DNA of 64,000 nucleotides from Christiangramia crocea (GCF_022410465.1 NZ_JAJSON010000025.1:434001-498000), one strand, 5' to 3'; numbered from the stretch's first letter, positions 47,001-54,552 are shown. Program-made: numbers and translations. The notes: a model not told the origin generated them from the letters alone.

Positions 47001-47187
47001 TATTAAGGCTATAGTTTCCATCAAAATCTGTCGTGGTCCCGGTTGATGTTCCCTGTATGGCAACAGTCGCACCCGGCAGCGGACCACTTTCATCCGTCAC
47101 TGTCCCGGACACTGTTTGTGCATTAGCCATACTGTAAAACAGAAAAGCCATGGCACACAAAAAGCTCCTGAAAATAATTTTTTTCAT
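44095..47187 (-). CDS. SusC/RagA family TonB-linked outer membrane transporter
   Basis: A 1030-residue TonB-dependent importer. It has a signal peptide (1-23, ending SMANAQ), a carboxypeptidase-D-like regulatory domain (VSGTVTDESGPLPGATVAI... about 24-105), a plug with ELEEVVLIGYGQ and LKDASATAIYGSRGANGV (about 115-235), and a 22-strand barrel ending in an aromatic-rich TFGLNAKF. It partners with SusD, which overlaps or follows it directly. Carbohydrates are the usual substrate of such pairs, but no glycan-degrading enzymes accompany this one. A LacI-type operator lies about 100 bases upstream. Confidence 0.96.
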   Translation of the reverse strand: MKKIIFRSFLCAMAFLFYSMANAQTVSGTVTDESGPLPGATVAIQGTSTGTTTDFDGNYSLNNVPTDAVLVFSFVGYETQEIAVDGRSVIDVNLTTDASELEEVVLIGYGQTTVKDATGAVASVTSEEFNKGNISSPEELIQGKTAGVQITQASGEPGAGVALRIRGTTSVRSNNNPLFVVDGVPLAGDDTAAGTGDLGVGSSSARNPLNFLNPSDIQSISILKDASATAIYGSRGANGVVIIETKSGRGTRGGAFTYDASVSAASPANEYDLLNREEFLDAVEQFGGDREAQDFGADTDWQDEVTRTAFSQNHALSYMNSYTNGNLRASLGYNDIEGVVENSQLERLTGRLNANHRFFDDKLNLALQATLSRVEDIAAPISNNAGSTGDLLGAAYYANPTWPAELDFDPVGNAINPLQILEYVQDETETNRVLLNFSADYDIIENLNAKITFGYDRSKSEKTAVVSGDVVGFANGAPGNGRGLLNDLEATNRLLDFVVNYEKEFSNSNFSALVGYSFQDFQREGRYGSAFGFASTNMSEMMSQFRSDLGALEGSIDRSYQQLRYSDAGFLIDALFPEVQTGIELTSPGNISTRVITSGRFDNTDELQSFFTRLNYSLMDKYLFTFTMRADGSSRFGPENQYGYFPSGAFAWKIDQEDFIPLTFSTLKLRLGYGITGNQEGLGYGNFTTRRILNGYGIDNGGNINGGGLGTAGFANPNLKWEETSQANLGLDFGFISDRLSGSLDIYYKDTKDLLLLAQNAQPSPVPFSFTNIDGNVINKGIEFAIDYDIFNDQDFFWNFGFNISYNDNELQNFDGLIETAQISGQGLTGAFAQLLAEGRPLFSYYLREFAGYDENGLSIYPNGDQQEFVGKSALPTTNLGINTRAEYKNFDASLFFSGQFGHYIYNNTANAFFTAGSINSGKNVTPDVLTSGESIANAPDVSTRFLEKGDFLRLQNAGVGYTFDLSDDSFLDNLRLYLNGQNLFVITDYSGLDPEVNTQTPLNGLPTAGIDYTSFPRPRTFTFGLNAKF

Positions 47188-47288
47188 AAGAAATAGTTTT
47201 AGTTGGAATTGTTTTTAAAATAAGATCAAAACGCTGGTAAATTTATATAATATATTGTTAATAAAGTATGCATGTCGCAACAAAAATG

Positions 47289-47302
47289 CGAAAACGTTTT
47301 CG
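47289..47302. promoter_or_regulatory. LacI/GalR-type operator palindrome upstream of SusC
   Basis: CGAAAACGTTTTCG is a perfect palindrome with a central CG, the hallmark of LacI-family operators (AAnCGnTT core). It lies 102 bases upstream of the SusC start. A LacI-type regulator is therefore likely to control SusCD, though none is encoded in the window. Confidence 0.6.
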
Positions 47303-47495
47303 ATAAAATTCACTAATACATCATAATTATAACGGAGTATTTTAAGTATCAATAATTTTACCTATAGAGATTATATGCTCCTTTAACATATTCTCAATAA
47401 AATTTAAATTAGTCCGCATTTTTTAAAATAAGTAAATTTTCAGAAAGAAGCGGTAATTGTTAACAAAAATTAAAAACTTACTACTTAATATTTAA

Positions 47496-47546
47496 CTAAA
47501 AAACCTCAAAATTTGAGGTTTTTTGAGGTTTTTTGAGGTTTTTTAG
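47496..47546 (-). terminator. Terminator with triplicated arm after the dehydrogenase operon
   Basis: Read on the minus strand, three tandem copies of AAAAAACCTC precede a single GAGGTTTTTT arm and the T run. The arm can pair with any of the three copies. On the plus strand the repeat unit GAGGTTTTTT occupies 47515-47544. It lies one base beyond the stop of the small-subunit gene. Confidence 0.8.
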
Positions 47547-47547
47547 T

Positions 47548-48192
47548 CTACAATGACATAGCTTTTCCATTGCCAAGTTCTTCTACCGGGCCACATGGAA
47601 TATATTCTCCAGGAACAGGGTCATACCATAATACATTTTCTCCTATTTCCTCACTGGTTTTCCAGGCCCAGACAGCCATATCCCTAACATTAGAAAGGTA
47701 TGCATAGGCTCCGGCATCGGCATCTAATTCCATTTCCGCTTTCTGATCCTGGGCATCCTGGGTTTCAGAATTACGCTTCATATATTCTTCTCTTTTGGCA
47801 GGTGATGCCTTAAGATATTTCTTTACAATATTCTCAAATTCCTCATCATTTCCTTCTTCCTGTGCCTTTTCGTATTCATTCTCAAATGCTCTTGAAAAAG
47901 CCGCTGCCGATTGTTTAAACCGATCCCTTCGATCCAGATCGGCCACTTCTTCCATATATGAATCGATAAACTGAGCGATATTCAGATCGGAGGCCCCTGG
48001 CGTATCGGAAGCAGGAATAATAATATCAAGAATCTTTTTAAGTGCAAATCCGTGAGAGGCGCTAAGGAAAACCGGCTGCCAGTCATATTCTGGTTCATTC
48101 TTACAGCTTTGTAGTAAACTAAGTGTGGACGGACCAACTACCAGTATTCCTGCCCCAAGGCCTAGATTTTTTAAAACTTGTCTCCTATTCAT
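47548..48192 (-). CDS. Gluconate 2-dehydrogenase subunit 3 family protein (Tat-exported small subunit)
   Basis: The protein has 214 residues from the ATG at 48192. A longer in-frame start at 48237 would lie inside the upstream gene and hide the signal. It opens with a twin-arginine signal (NRRQVLKNLGLGAGILVVG) followed by LLQSC, so it may become a lipoprotein. The rest is the helical gamma-subunit fold of flavin dehydrogenases, with DIIIPASDTPGASDLNIAQFID at about 60-80. In known systems this subunit carries the folded catalytic subunit through Tat and is needed for its activity. It is the second gene after the GMC dehydrogenase. Confidence 0.88.
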   Translation of the reverse strand: MNRRQVLKNLGLGAGILVVGPSTLSLLQSCKNEPEYDWQPVFLSASHGFALKKILDIIIPASDTPGASDLNIAQFIDSYMEEVADLDRRDRFKQSAAAFSRAFENEYEKAQEEGNDEEFENIVKKYLKASPAKREEYMKRNSETQDAQDQKAEMELDADAGAYAYLSNVRDMAVWAWKTSEEIGENVLWYDPVPGEYIPCGPVEELGNGKAMSL

Positions 48193-48202
48193 AATTCTAT
48201 TT

Positions 48203-49906
48203 TTAAGCGTTGGATTTTTTAAAATTTTTGGATGCATGATCAGCAGCCCTGGCTGTTAAAGCCATATAAGTAAGAGAAGGGTTCTGGCAACCAGAGGAGG
48301 TCATACAGGCTCCATCAGTCACATACACATTAGGGACCTCATGTAGCTGGTTATTCCCGTTTAGAACTGAAGTTTTAGGATCCCGACCCATTCGAGCCAT
48401 TCCCATTTCATGAATTCCCAGACCCGGAGCCCCAATATCATCATATCCCTGAACATCTCTAAAGCCTGCCTTCTCAAGCATATCGACTGCCTGCGAAATC
48501 ATATCCTTACGCATTTTCAGTTCGTTTTCTTTAAATTCAGCATCAAATGTTATGGTAGGTAATCCCCAATCATCGAGCTTATCATAATCCAATGTCATTT
48601 TATTTTCATGGGCCGGCAGGGTTTCTCCAAATCCCATAAGTCCCATCGTCCAGCCTCCAGGCGCCGATACTGCTTTCTTCAGCTCTTCACCATAAGCTGC
48701 CTCAGCTATACTTTCAGACCAGTTCCCTCTGCTGGCTCCACCCTGATAACCATAACCTCTTAGGAAATCAACATCACTATCCTGTCCTTTTAGATTCCTA
48801 AACCTTGGTAAATAAATTCCATTTGGCTTACGACCTTTATAATAGGAATCTTCAAATCCGTCATATTTCCCTGAAGCACCAGCTTTAAAGTGATGATCCA
48901 TCACATTATGCCCAAGCTCTCCACTATCATTCCCCATACCATCAGGGAATCTGTCAGATTTTGACTGCATTAAAATACCTGTTGAGGCTACCGCTGAAGC
49001 ACATAAGAATATTACATTTGCCTTATACTCAAACTCCTCTTTAGTCTCGGTATCTATTACTTTAACCCCCGTTGCTCTTTTTGTATCCGGATCATATAAC
49101 ACCTCAGACACAATTGAATAAGGTCTCAGATCCATATTCCCGGTTCTGCTAGCAGCAGGTAAGGTAGACGAATTACTGCTGAAGTATCCTCCATAAGGAC
49201 AACCTCTTATACACCTGTTTCGAAACTGACATTTGGAACGGCCTTCGAATTTCTTATCACCTGTTATATGAGCAACCCTGCCGGAAGTCATTATCCTTCC
49301 ATTAAAATTCTCAGCTATGCTTTGCCTAACATAATCTTCAACACAGTTAAGGTCCATCGGTGGTAAGAATTGCCCATCTGGTAACTGACTTAGTCCCAAT
49401 TTCTCTCCGCAAACACCGATGTAAGACTCCACATGGTCGTACCAGCGTGCAATATCCTTATACCTTATTGGCCAGTCTACTGCAATACCGTCTTTTTTGT
49501 TGGCTTCAAAATCGAGATCGCTCAACCTATAACTATGCCTTCCCCACATTATTGACCTTCCACCTACATGATAACCACGCATCCAGTCGAACCGCTTCAC
49601 CTCATTGTAAGGGTGTTTTATATCATCTACAAACCAGTGTTTGCTTGGTTTGCTTGTAGTATAACCTGTTCGGGCCTGTTTGATTTGCCTTTCCTTCTCC
49701 TCCCTGGTAATATGTCCTTTATATTTATAATCCCAAGGATCGTCGTTCATGGTAGGATAGTCCTTTACATGTTCTACCATTCTCCCCCTTTCCAGTACCA
49801 GGGTTTTAAAACCTTTTTCACATAATTCCTTGGCGGCCCAACCACCACTTATGCCTGTTCCTACAACTATGGCATCATAGTTCTCATTTTCATAAATATT
49901 ACTCAC
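48203..49906 (-). CDS. GMC family FAD-dependent dehydrogenase, glucoside 3-dehydrogenase-like
   Basis: A 567-residue catalytic subunit with the ADP-binding motif VVGTGISGGWAAKEL at residues 14-28 and the C-terminal HEMGMARMG and CQNPSLT blocks (active-site His/Asn region). It has no signal peptide of its own, which fits export with the Tat-bearing small subunit. Cys226, Cys232 and Cys236 (CQFRNRCIRGC, spacing C-x5-C-x3-C) match the cysteine spacing of the [3Fe-4S] cluster in bacterial FAD glucose dehydrogenase. The start is GTG (complement of 49904-49906), with no in-frame ATG nearby. Its neighbours (DUF1080, isomerases, Gfo/Idh) suggest oxidation of a glycoside at C3. That substrate is inferred. 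Confidence 0.88.
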   Translation of the reverse strand: MSNIYENENYDAIVVGTGISGGWAAKELCEKGFKTLVLERGRMVEHVKDYPTMNDDPWDYKYKGHITREEKERQIKQARTGYTTSKPSKHWFVDDIKHPYNEVKRFDWMRGYHVGGRSIMWGRHSYRLSDLDFEANKKDGIAVDWPIRYKDIARWYDHVESYIGVCGEKLGLSQLPDGQFLPPMDLNCVEDYVRQSIAENFNGRIMTSGRVAHITGDKKFEGRSKCQFRNRCIRGCPYGGYFSSNSSTLPAASRTGNMDLRPYSIVSEVLYDPDTKRATGVKVIDTETKEEFEYKANVIFLCASAVASTGILMQSKSDRFPDGMGNDSGELGHNVMDHHFKAGASGKYDGFEDSYYKGRKPNGIYLPRFRNLKGQDSDVDFLRGYGYQGGASRGNWSESIAEAAYGEELKKAVSAPGGWTMGLMGFGETLPAHENKMTLDYDKLDDWGLPTITFDAEFKENELKMRKDMISQAVDMLEKAGFRDVQGYDDIGAPGLGIHEMGMARMGRDPKTSVLNGNNQLHEVPNVYVTDGACMTSSGCQNPSLTYMALTARAADHASKNFKKSNA

Positions 49907-49947
49907 AATTATTTGTTTTTTCGGTGAAAATATAGTTCGAAGTGTGT

Positions 49948-49955
49948 CAAATATA
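49948..49955 (-). promoter_or_regulatory. Bacteroidota -7 promoter motif for the GMC dehydrogenase operon
   Basis: On the minus strand this is TATATTTG, an exact TAnnTTTG match 42 bases before the GTG start at 49906. It lies in the 147-base region shared with the divergent isomerase operon. Confidence 0.5.
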
Positions 49956-50053
49956 TAAATTTAAGCTTATAATTTTACATCTTTAAAAAAAAGCCTACAT
50001 TTAAATTTCATTTTTACTAATCATACATAATCTCTCACTTTTTAGCACTTACA

Positions 50054-51058
50054 ATGAACTTTACAACTTTTAAATTACCAAAATTATTGTTTATCAGCTT
50101 ATTACTGATAACTACAGGTTTACTTTCCTGTAAGAACAAATCCGAAAATACTAATGAAACTTCAGAGAAAAATGAAGTCACAGAAAAGAAAAATTCCCTA
50201 TTCTTCAAAATTTCTCTTGCCCAATGGTCTTTGAATAAGCAAATATTTGCTGGAGACCTGGATCCTATGGACTTCGCAGAAAAAGCCAGCTCAATGGGAT
50301 TTGATGGGATTGAATATGTCTCCGGATTCTATGCTGAAAGAATTAAAAGCGCTGATGATCCGCAGGCAGAACTAAAAATTGTTCTGGATAGCTTAAAAGC
50401 TAAGAGCGAAGAATTTGGCGTAAAAAACGTTTTAATAATGGTAGATGGTGAAGGAGATCTTGCTACAACAGATTCTATTGTGCGTAATAAAGCAGTAGAA
50501 AACCATAAGAAATGGGTAGACGCAGCCAATTTTCTGGGATGTCACTCTATTCGGGTAAATCTTTTTGGAGCTGAAGATCCTGAAAAATGGAAAAATGCAG
50601 CGGCCGATGCACTCTCCAAACTTTCAGAATACGCCGCAGGAAAGAATGTGAATGTCCTGGTAGAGAATCATGGATACCTGTCTTCAAATGCCGACCTTCT
50701 GGTAGAGGTCATGGAATTGGTAGATATGAAAAACTGTGGCACCCTTCCCGATTTTGGTAATTTCTGCCTTAAAAGAGAAGATGGTGAAAGGTGGGAGGCA
50801 GAATGTATAGAAGAATATCCTAAATATGAAGGCGTAGAAAAAATGATGCCCTATGCCAAAGCTGTGAGTGCCAAGTCTTATTCATTTAATGAGCAAGGGG
50901 AGGAAGAAGTGATAGATTATAAAAGAATGCTTCAAATTGTGAAAGATGCAGGATATACCGGCTACATTGGTATTGAATTCGAAGGAGAAAACATGGAACC
51001 GGAAAAAGGTATCATGGCTACCAAAGAACTGCTCGTAAAAGCCGGAAAACAATTATAA
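50054..51058 (+). CDS. Sugar phosphate isomerase/epimerase-type TIM-barrel lipoprotein
   Basis: A 334-residue xylose-isomerase-like TIM barrel with a lipoprotein signal (LLLITTGLLSCKN), so it acts in the envelope. Barrel features include GFDGIEYVSGF, the metal-ligand strand VLVENHGYLSSNAD, LPDFGNFC and the final GYIGIEFEGE glutamate. Members of this superfamily act on free sugars or keto-sugars as well as phosphates, and an exported one cannot depend on cytosolic sugar phosphates. It is the first gene of a five-gene operon that ends with DUF1080. It probably acts on an oxidised sugar made by the divergent GMC dehydrogenase. Confidence 0.85.
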   Translation: MNFTTFKLPKLLFISLLLITTGLLSCKNKSENTNETSEKNEVTEKKNSLFFKISLAQWSLNKQIFAGDLDPMDFAEKASSMGFDGIEYVSGFYAERIKSADDPQAELKIVLDSLKAKSEEFGVKNVLIMVDGEGDLATTDSIVRNKAVENHKKWVDAANFLGCHSIRVNLFGAEDPEKWKNAAADALSKLSEYAAGKNVNVLVENHGYLSSNADLLVEVMELVDMKNCGTLPDFGNFCLKREDGERWEAECIEEYPKYEGVEKMMPYAKAVSAKSYSFNEQGEEEVIDYKRMLQIVKDAGYTGYIGIEFEGENMEPEKGIMATKELLVKAGKQL

Positions 51059-51080
51059 ACCAAATACCAATCTATTTACT

Positions 51081-52319
51081 ATGACTAAACTTGTTAGATT
51101 TCAACTTTCCCTGATGATGTTTCTTGAATTCTTCATCTGGGGTGGTTGGTTTGTAACCCTTGGAACATTTCTTGGCTACAACTTAAATGCCACAGATGTA
51201 CAGATTTCAACAGCTTTTTCTACTCAGTCCTGGGGCGCTATTATCGCCCCTTTTATTATAGGATTAATCGCCGACCGATTCTTTAATGCGGAAAGGATAT
51301 TGGGCTTTCTCCATATTATTGGAGCCATTCTTTTATATATGATGTATATAAGTACTGATTTTGCCGAATTCTATCCGTTGGTTCTTGGGTACATGATTGC
51401 CTACATGCCAACACTGGCCCTGGTAAATTCAGTAAGTTTCAATCAAATGAAAGATCCTGCAAAAGAATTCTCTTTTATCAGGGTTTTCGGAACTATTGGC
51501 TGGATAGTAGCCGGATTGGTTATAAGCTATATCTTTTTCTGGGATGCTCCAGGAGCCCGTCAGGAAGGAATGTTAAAATATACTTTCTTAATGGTTAGTA
51601 TTGCATCAGCTTTCCTGGGATTGTTCAGCTTCACCCTTCCAAAAACCCCACCTTCGGTTGATAAATCGAAAAAGGTGAGTATCGTTGAGACTCTAGGTCT
51701 GGATGCTCTTGGACTTTTGAAAGACAAGAACTTCCTGATGTTTTTCCTTGCTTCAGTCCTTATATGTATTCCACTTGCATTCTATTATCAGAATACCAAT
51801 CCCTTTCTTTCTGAAATTGGCGTGGAAAATCCAACGGGGCTAATGACCATTGGCCAGGCATCTGAAGTATTATTCATGTTATTACTTCCTTTCTTTTTCA
51901 AAAGATTTGGTTTTAAAATGACTATAATAGCTGGAATGCTAGCATGGACACTCAGATACCTGCTTTTTGCATATGGTGATACCGGAGAGCTTATCTTTAT
52001 GCTTATCACCGGGATTGCATTACATGGTATATGTTATGATTTCTTCTTCGTTTCGGGACAGATCTATACCGATTTTAAAGCAGGAGACAAGTATAAGAGT
52101 TCAGCGCAGGGATTAATCACCCTTGCTACTTATGGTGTTGGGATGTTAATTGGCTTTTATGTTGCCGGACTCATCACCAACGCCTATCTCACAGGAGATA
52201 AAATGCACGACTGGGAGACCATATGGCTTTATCCATCTGCCTTTGCGTTTGCCGTAATGCTGCTTTTCTCGATATTTTTCCGGAACGAGAAGATCGATAA
52301 AAAAGATATTGAAATATAA
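51081..52319 (+). CDS. MFS transporter, nucleoside:H+ symporter (NupG-like) family
   Basis: A 412-residue inner-membrane permease with about 12 hydrophobic segments. The N-terminus (MTKLVRFQLSLMMFLEFFIWGGWF) and the ADRFFNAERILG loop resemble the NHS/NupG family. In Bacteroidota, members of this family often sit in sugar-catabolic loci and are not restricted to nucleosides. Its place between an exported isomerase and cytosolic Gfo/Idh and isomerase genes suggests that it carries the periplasmic product, probably a keto-sugar, into the cytoplasm. It is 22 bases after the preceding gene and 14 before the next. Confidence 0.87.
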   Translation: MTKLVRFQLSLMMFLEFFIWGGWFVTLGTFLGYNLNATDVQISTAFSTQSWGAIIAPFIIGLIADRFFNAERILGFLHIIGAILLYMMYISTDFAEFYPLVLGYMIAYMPTLALVNSVSFNQMKDPAKEFSFIRVFGTIGWIVAGLVISYIFFWDAPGARQEGMLKYTFLMVSIASAFLGLFSFTLPKTPPSVDKSKKVSIVETLGLDALGLLKDKNFLMFFLASVLICIPLAFYYQNTNPFLSEIGVENPTGLMTIGQASEVLFMLLLPFFFKRFGFKMTIIAGMLAWTLRYLLFAYGDTGELIFMLITGIALHGICYDFFFVSGQIYTDFKAGDKYKSSAQGLITLATYGVGMLIGFYVAGLITNAYLTGDKMHDWETIWLYPSAFAFAVMLLFSIFFRNEKIDKKDIEI

Positions 52320-52333
52320 AATCAACTTTATTT

Positions 52334-53470
52334 ATGAGTAAAATAAAACTGGGCATCCTGGGAGGTGGAGAAGATTCTCTAATCGGAATACTTCACAGAG
52401 TCGCGGCCAATATGTTTGACCAATATGAAATAGTAGGAGGTGTTTTTGATGTGAAACATGAAAAAAGCCTGAAGTTCGGAGAAAAACTTCAGCTTGACCA
52501 GTCCAGAATATATAAGGACCTGGATGATCTTATCCAAAATGAAGCCCGATTACCTGACACTGAAAAGATGCAGGTAGTATCGGTGCTCACTCCTAATTTT
52601 CTTCATTTTCCCATGGCCAAAAAATTGCTGGAGAATGGCTACAATGTGATTTGCGAAAAACCGCTAACCACTACTTACGACGAAGCTAAGGTTCTGGATG
52701 AACTTCAGAAAAAGAACAATTCGATATTTGCCGTTACCTATACCTATACCGGGTACCCAATGGTGAGACAAATGAAGACCATGATCCAGAATGGTGAAAT
52801 TGGACAGGTACAAAAAGTGGACGTCCAGTATTACCAGGGATGGATAAATCCGCTTATACATGATAAGGAGAAAAGAGCGGCTACTTGGAGACTCGATCCT
52901 GATATATCTGGTATTAGTTGTTGTATAGGAGATATAGGAACTCATGCGTTCAATATGGCTGAATATGTGACCGGAATGCAGATAAGTGAGATCCTGGCAG
53001 ATCTTAACTATCTTTATGAGGATAACCCTATGGATATTGATGGTACTGTGCTTTTAAGATTTTCAGATAAAATCAAAGGCGTTCTTAGAGCCAGCCAGAT
53101 TGCCACCGGGGAAGAGAACAATTTTACCGTAAAGGTCTACGGTGATAAAGGCGGACTCAAATGGGAACAGGAAAACCCTAACTATCTTTATTTTTTGAAA
53201 GAAGATCAGGCATTGCAGGTTCTAAAACCCGGCCATGCTTATAATAGTGATTTTTCACTGGAAGGCACCAAGCTTCCTCCCGGACATCCGGAAGGTATCT
53301 TCGACTCGATGGGCAATATTTACTTTGGTATTGCCAATGCCATAAAGAATGAGATAAAATTTGATGGTGCCTATCCTCAGTTGAAAGATGGATTAAAAGG
53401 AATGAGCTTTATTGAAAAAACAGTTGCTTCTCACAAGCAGGGCAACGTTTGGGTAAAAATGCAAGATTAA
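52334..53470 (+). CDS. Gfo/Idh/MocA family oxidoreductase
   Basis: A 378-residue NAD(P)-dependent sugar oxidoreductase without signal peptide. It has the Rossmann N-terminus (KIKLGILGGGEDSLIGIL), the EKP motif (CEKPLTTTYDEA) at about residues 112-123 with the catalytic lysine, and the downstream GDIGTHAFNMAEYV with the active-site Asp/His. In characterised relatives these enzymes oxidise or reduce a sugar hydroxyl, and 3-keto reductases and C3 dehydrogenases occur among them. In this operon a reduction of an imported 3-keto-sugar back to a normal hexose is plausible. The cofactor and direction are inferred. Confidence 0.9.
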   Translation: MSKIKLGILGGGEDSLIGILHRVAANMFDQYEIVGGVFDVKHEKSLKFGEKLQLDQSRIYKDLDDLIQNEARLPDTEKMQVVSVLTPNFLHFPMAKKLLENGYNVICEKPLTTTYDEAKVLDELQKKNNSIFAVTYTYTGYPMVRQMKTMIQNGEIGQVQKVDVQYYQGWINPLIHDKEKRAATWRLDPDISGISCCIGDIGTHAFNMAEYVTGMQISEILADLNYLYEDNPMDIDGTVLLRFSDKIKGVLRASQIATGEENNFTVKVYGDKGGLKWEQENPNYLYFLKEDQALQVLKPGHAYNSDFSLEGTKLPPGHPEGIFDSMGNIYFGIANAIKNEIKFDGAYPQLKDGLKGMSFIEKTVASHKQGNVWVKMQD

Positions 53471-53486
53471 ACCAAAAAATTGAATT

Positions 53487-54548
53487 ATGAAGACTATCAA
53501 AGGACCGGCAGTTTTTTTAGCCCAGTTCATGGATGATAAAGAACCTTTCAATTCGCTGGAAGGGATGTGTAAATGGGCTTCATCTTTAGGTTATAAAGGA
53601 ATACAGATCCCAACCTGGGAAACCAGGCTGATAGATCTTAAGAAAGCTGCTGAAAGCAAAACATATTGTGATGAATTAAAGGGAAAAGTTGAATCTTATG
53701 GATTAGAGATCACCGAGCTGAGCACTCACCTGCAGGGCCAACTTGTGGCGGTGCACCCTGCTTATGACATCATGTTCGATAATTTTGCACCAGATGAATA
53801 TAAAAATAATCCAAAGGAGCGCACCAAATGGGCGGTAGACCAGCTTATGTATGCTGCAAAAGCCAGCAGAAACCTTGGTATTGATGTGCATGGGACCTTC
53901 AGCGGTTCATTATTATGGCATACGGCTCACCCATGGCCACAGCGGCCTGAAGGTCTCCTTGAAATGGGATTTTCTGAACTTGCCAAACGCTGGATACCGA
54001 TCCTGAATGAATTTGATGAACAGGGAGTGGATGTTTGTTATGAGATCCATCCTGGGGAAGACTTGCATGATGGGGTCACTTTTGAGCGTTTTCTGGATCA
54101 TACCCACCACCACAACCGTGTAAAGATACTTTACGACCCCAGTCATTTTATTCTTCAGCAACTGGATTACATTGAGTATATAGACTATTACCACGATTAT
54201 ATAAAAATGTTTCATGTAAAGGATGCCGAATTCAATCCTACCGGTAAGAAAGGAATGTTTGGTGGCTATGGTGACTGGCGTGACAGAGCCGGAAGATATC
54301 GCCACCCTGGAGATGGACAGGTGGATTTTAAGACCATCTTTTCCAAACTTACCGAATATGGTTGTGACGTATGGGCAGTTCTGGAATGGGAATGCTGCAT
54401 AAAATCTCCTGAACAGGGAGCAAAAGAAGGAGCCCCTTTCATTCAGAAACACATTATTGAGGCAACCCAGAAAAGATTTGACGATTTTGCAGGATCTGAG
54501 ATCGATGAAAACAAACTAAAACGAATTCTAGGACTTAACAACGATTGA
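53487..54548 (+). CDS. Sugar phosphate isomerase/epimerase-type TIM-barrel enzyme, cytosolic
   Basis: A 353-residue xylose-isomerase-like TIM barrel with no signal peptide. Likely metal ligands are in CYEIHPGEDLHDG (Glu), LYDPSHFILQQ (Asp/His), KMFHVKDAEF (His) and VLEWECC (Glu). It is the second enzyme of this fold in the operon. The first is an exported lipoprotein, so the two act in different compartments and are distant in sequence. It lies 16 bases after the Gfo/Idh gene and 4 bases before the DUF1080 gene. Isomerisation or epimerisation of a keto-sugar is the likely role. Confidence 0.88.
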   Translation: MKTIKGPAVFLAQFMDDKEPFNSLEGMCKWASSLGYKGIQIPTWETRLIDLKKAAESKTYCDELKGKVESYGLEITELSTHLQGQLVAVHPAYDIMFDNFAPDEYKNNPKERTKWAVDQLMYAAKASRNLGIDVHGTFSGSLLWHTAHPWPQRPEGLLEMGFSELAKRWIPILNEFDEQGVDVCYEIHPGEDLHDGVTFERFLDHTHHHNRVKILYDPSHFILQQLDYIEYIDYYHDYIKMFHVKDAEFNPTGKKGMFGGYGDWRDRAGRYRHPGDGQVDFKTIFSKLTEYGCDVWAVLEWECCIKSPEQGAKEGAPFIQKHIIEATQKRFDDFAGSEIDENKLKRILGLNND

Positions 54549-54552
54549 AAAC

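Larger units (their letters stand above)
47188..47547. other. Intergenic region: SusC upstream region and dehydrogenase-operon terminator
   Basis: This is the only gene-free stretch over 300 bases. It is AT-rich and holds a 14-bp palindrome (47289-47302) upstream of SusC and a terminator with three tandem 10-bp repeats (47496-47546). I found no TAnnTTTG match for SusC on the minus strand and no open reading frame of note. A short TTGTTAACAA palindrome at 47457-47466 is of uncertain meaning. Confidence 0.7.

Noticed and set aside
47457-47466. TTGTTAACAA palindrome upstream of SusC
   Set aside because: Only 10 bp in a very AT-rich region and far from the gene; such matches are expected by chance.
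53913-54452. 179-codon minus-strand frame inside the cytosolic isomerase gene
   Set aside because: Antisense shadow of a conserved TIM-barrel gene with no start context or domain.
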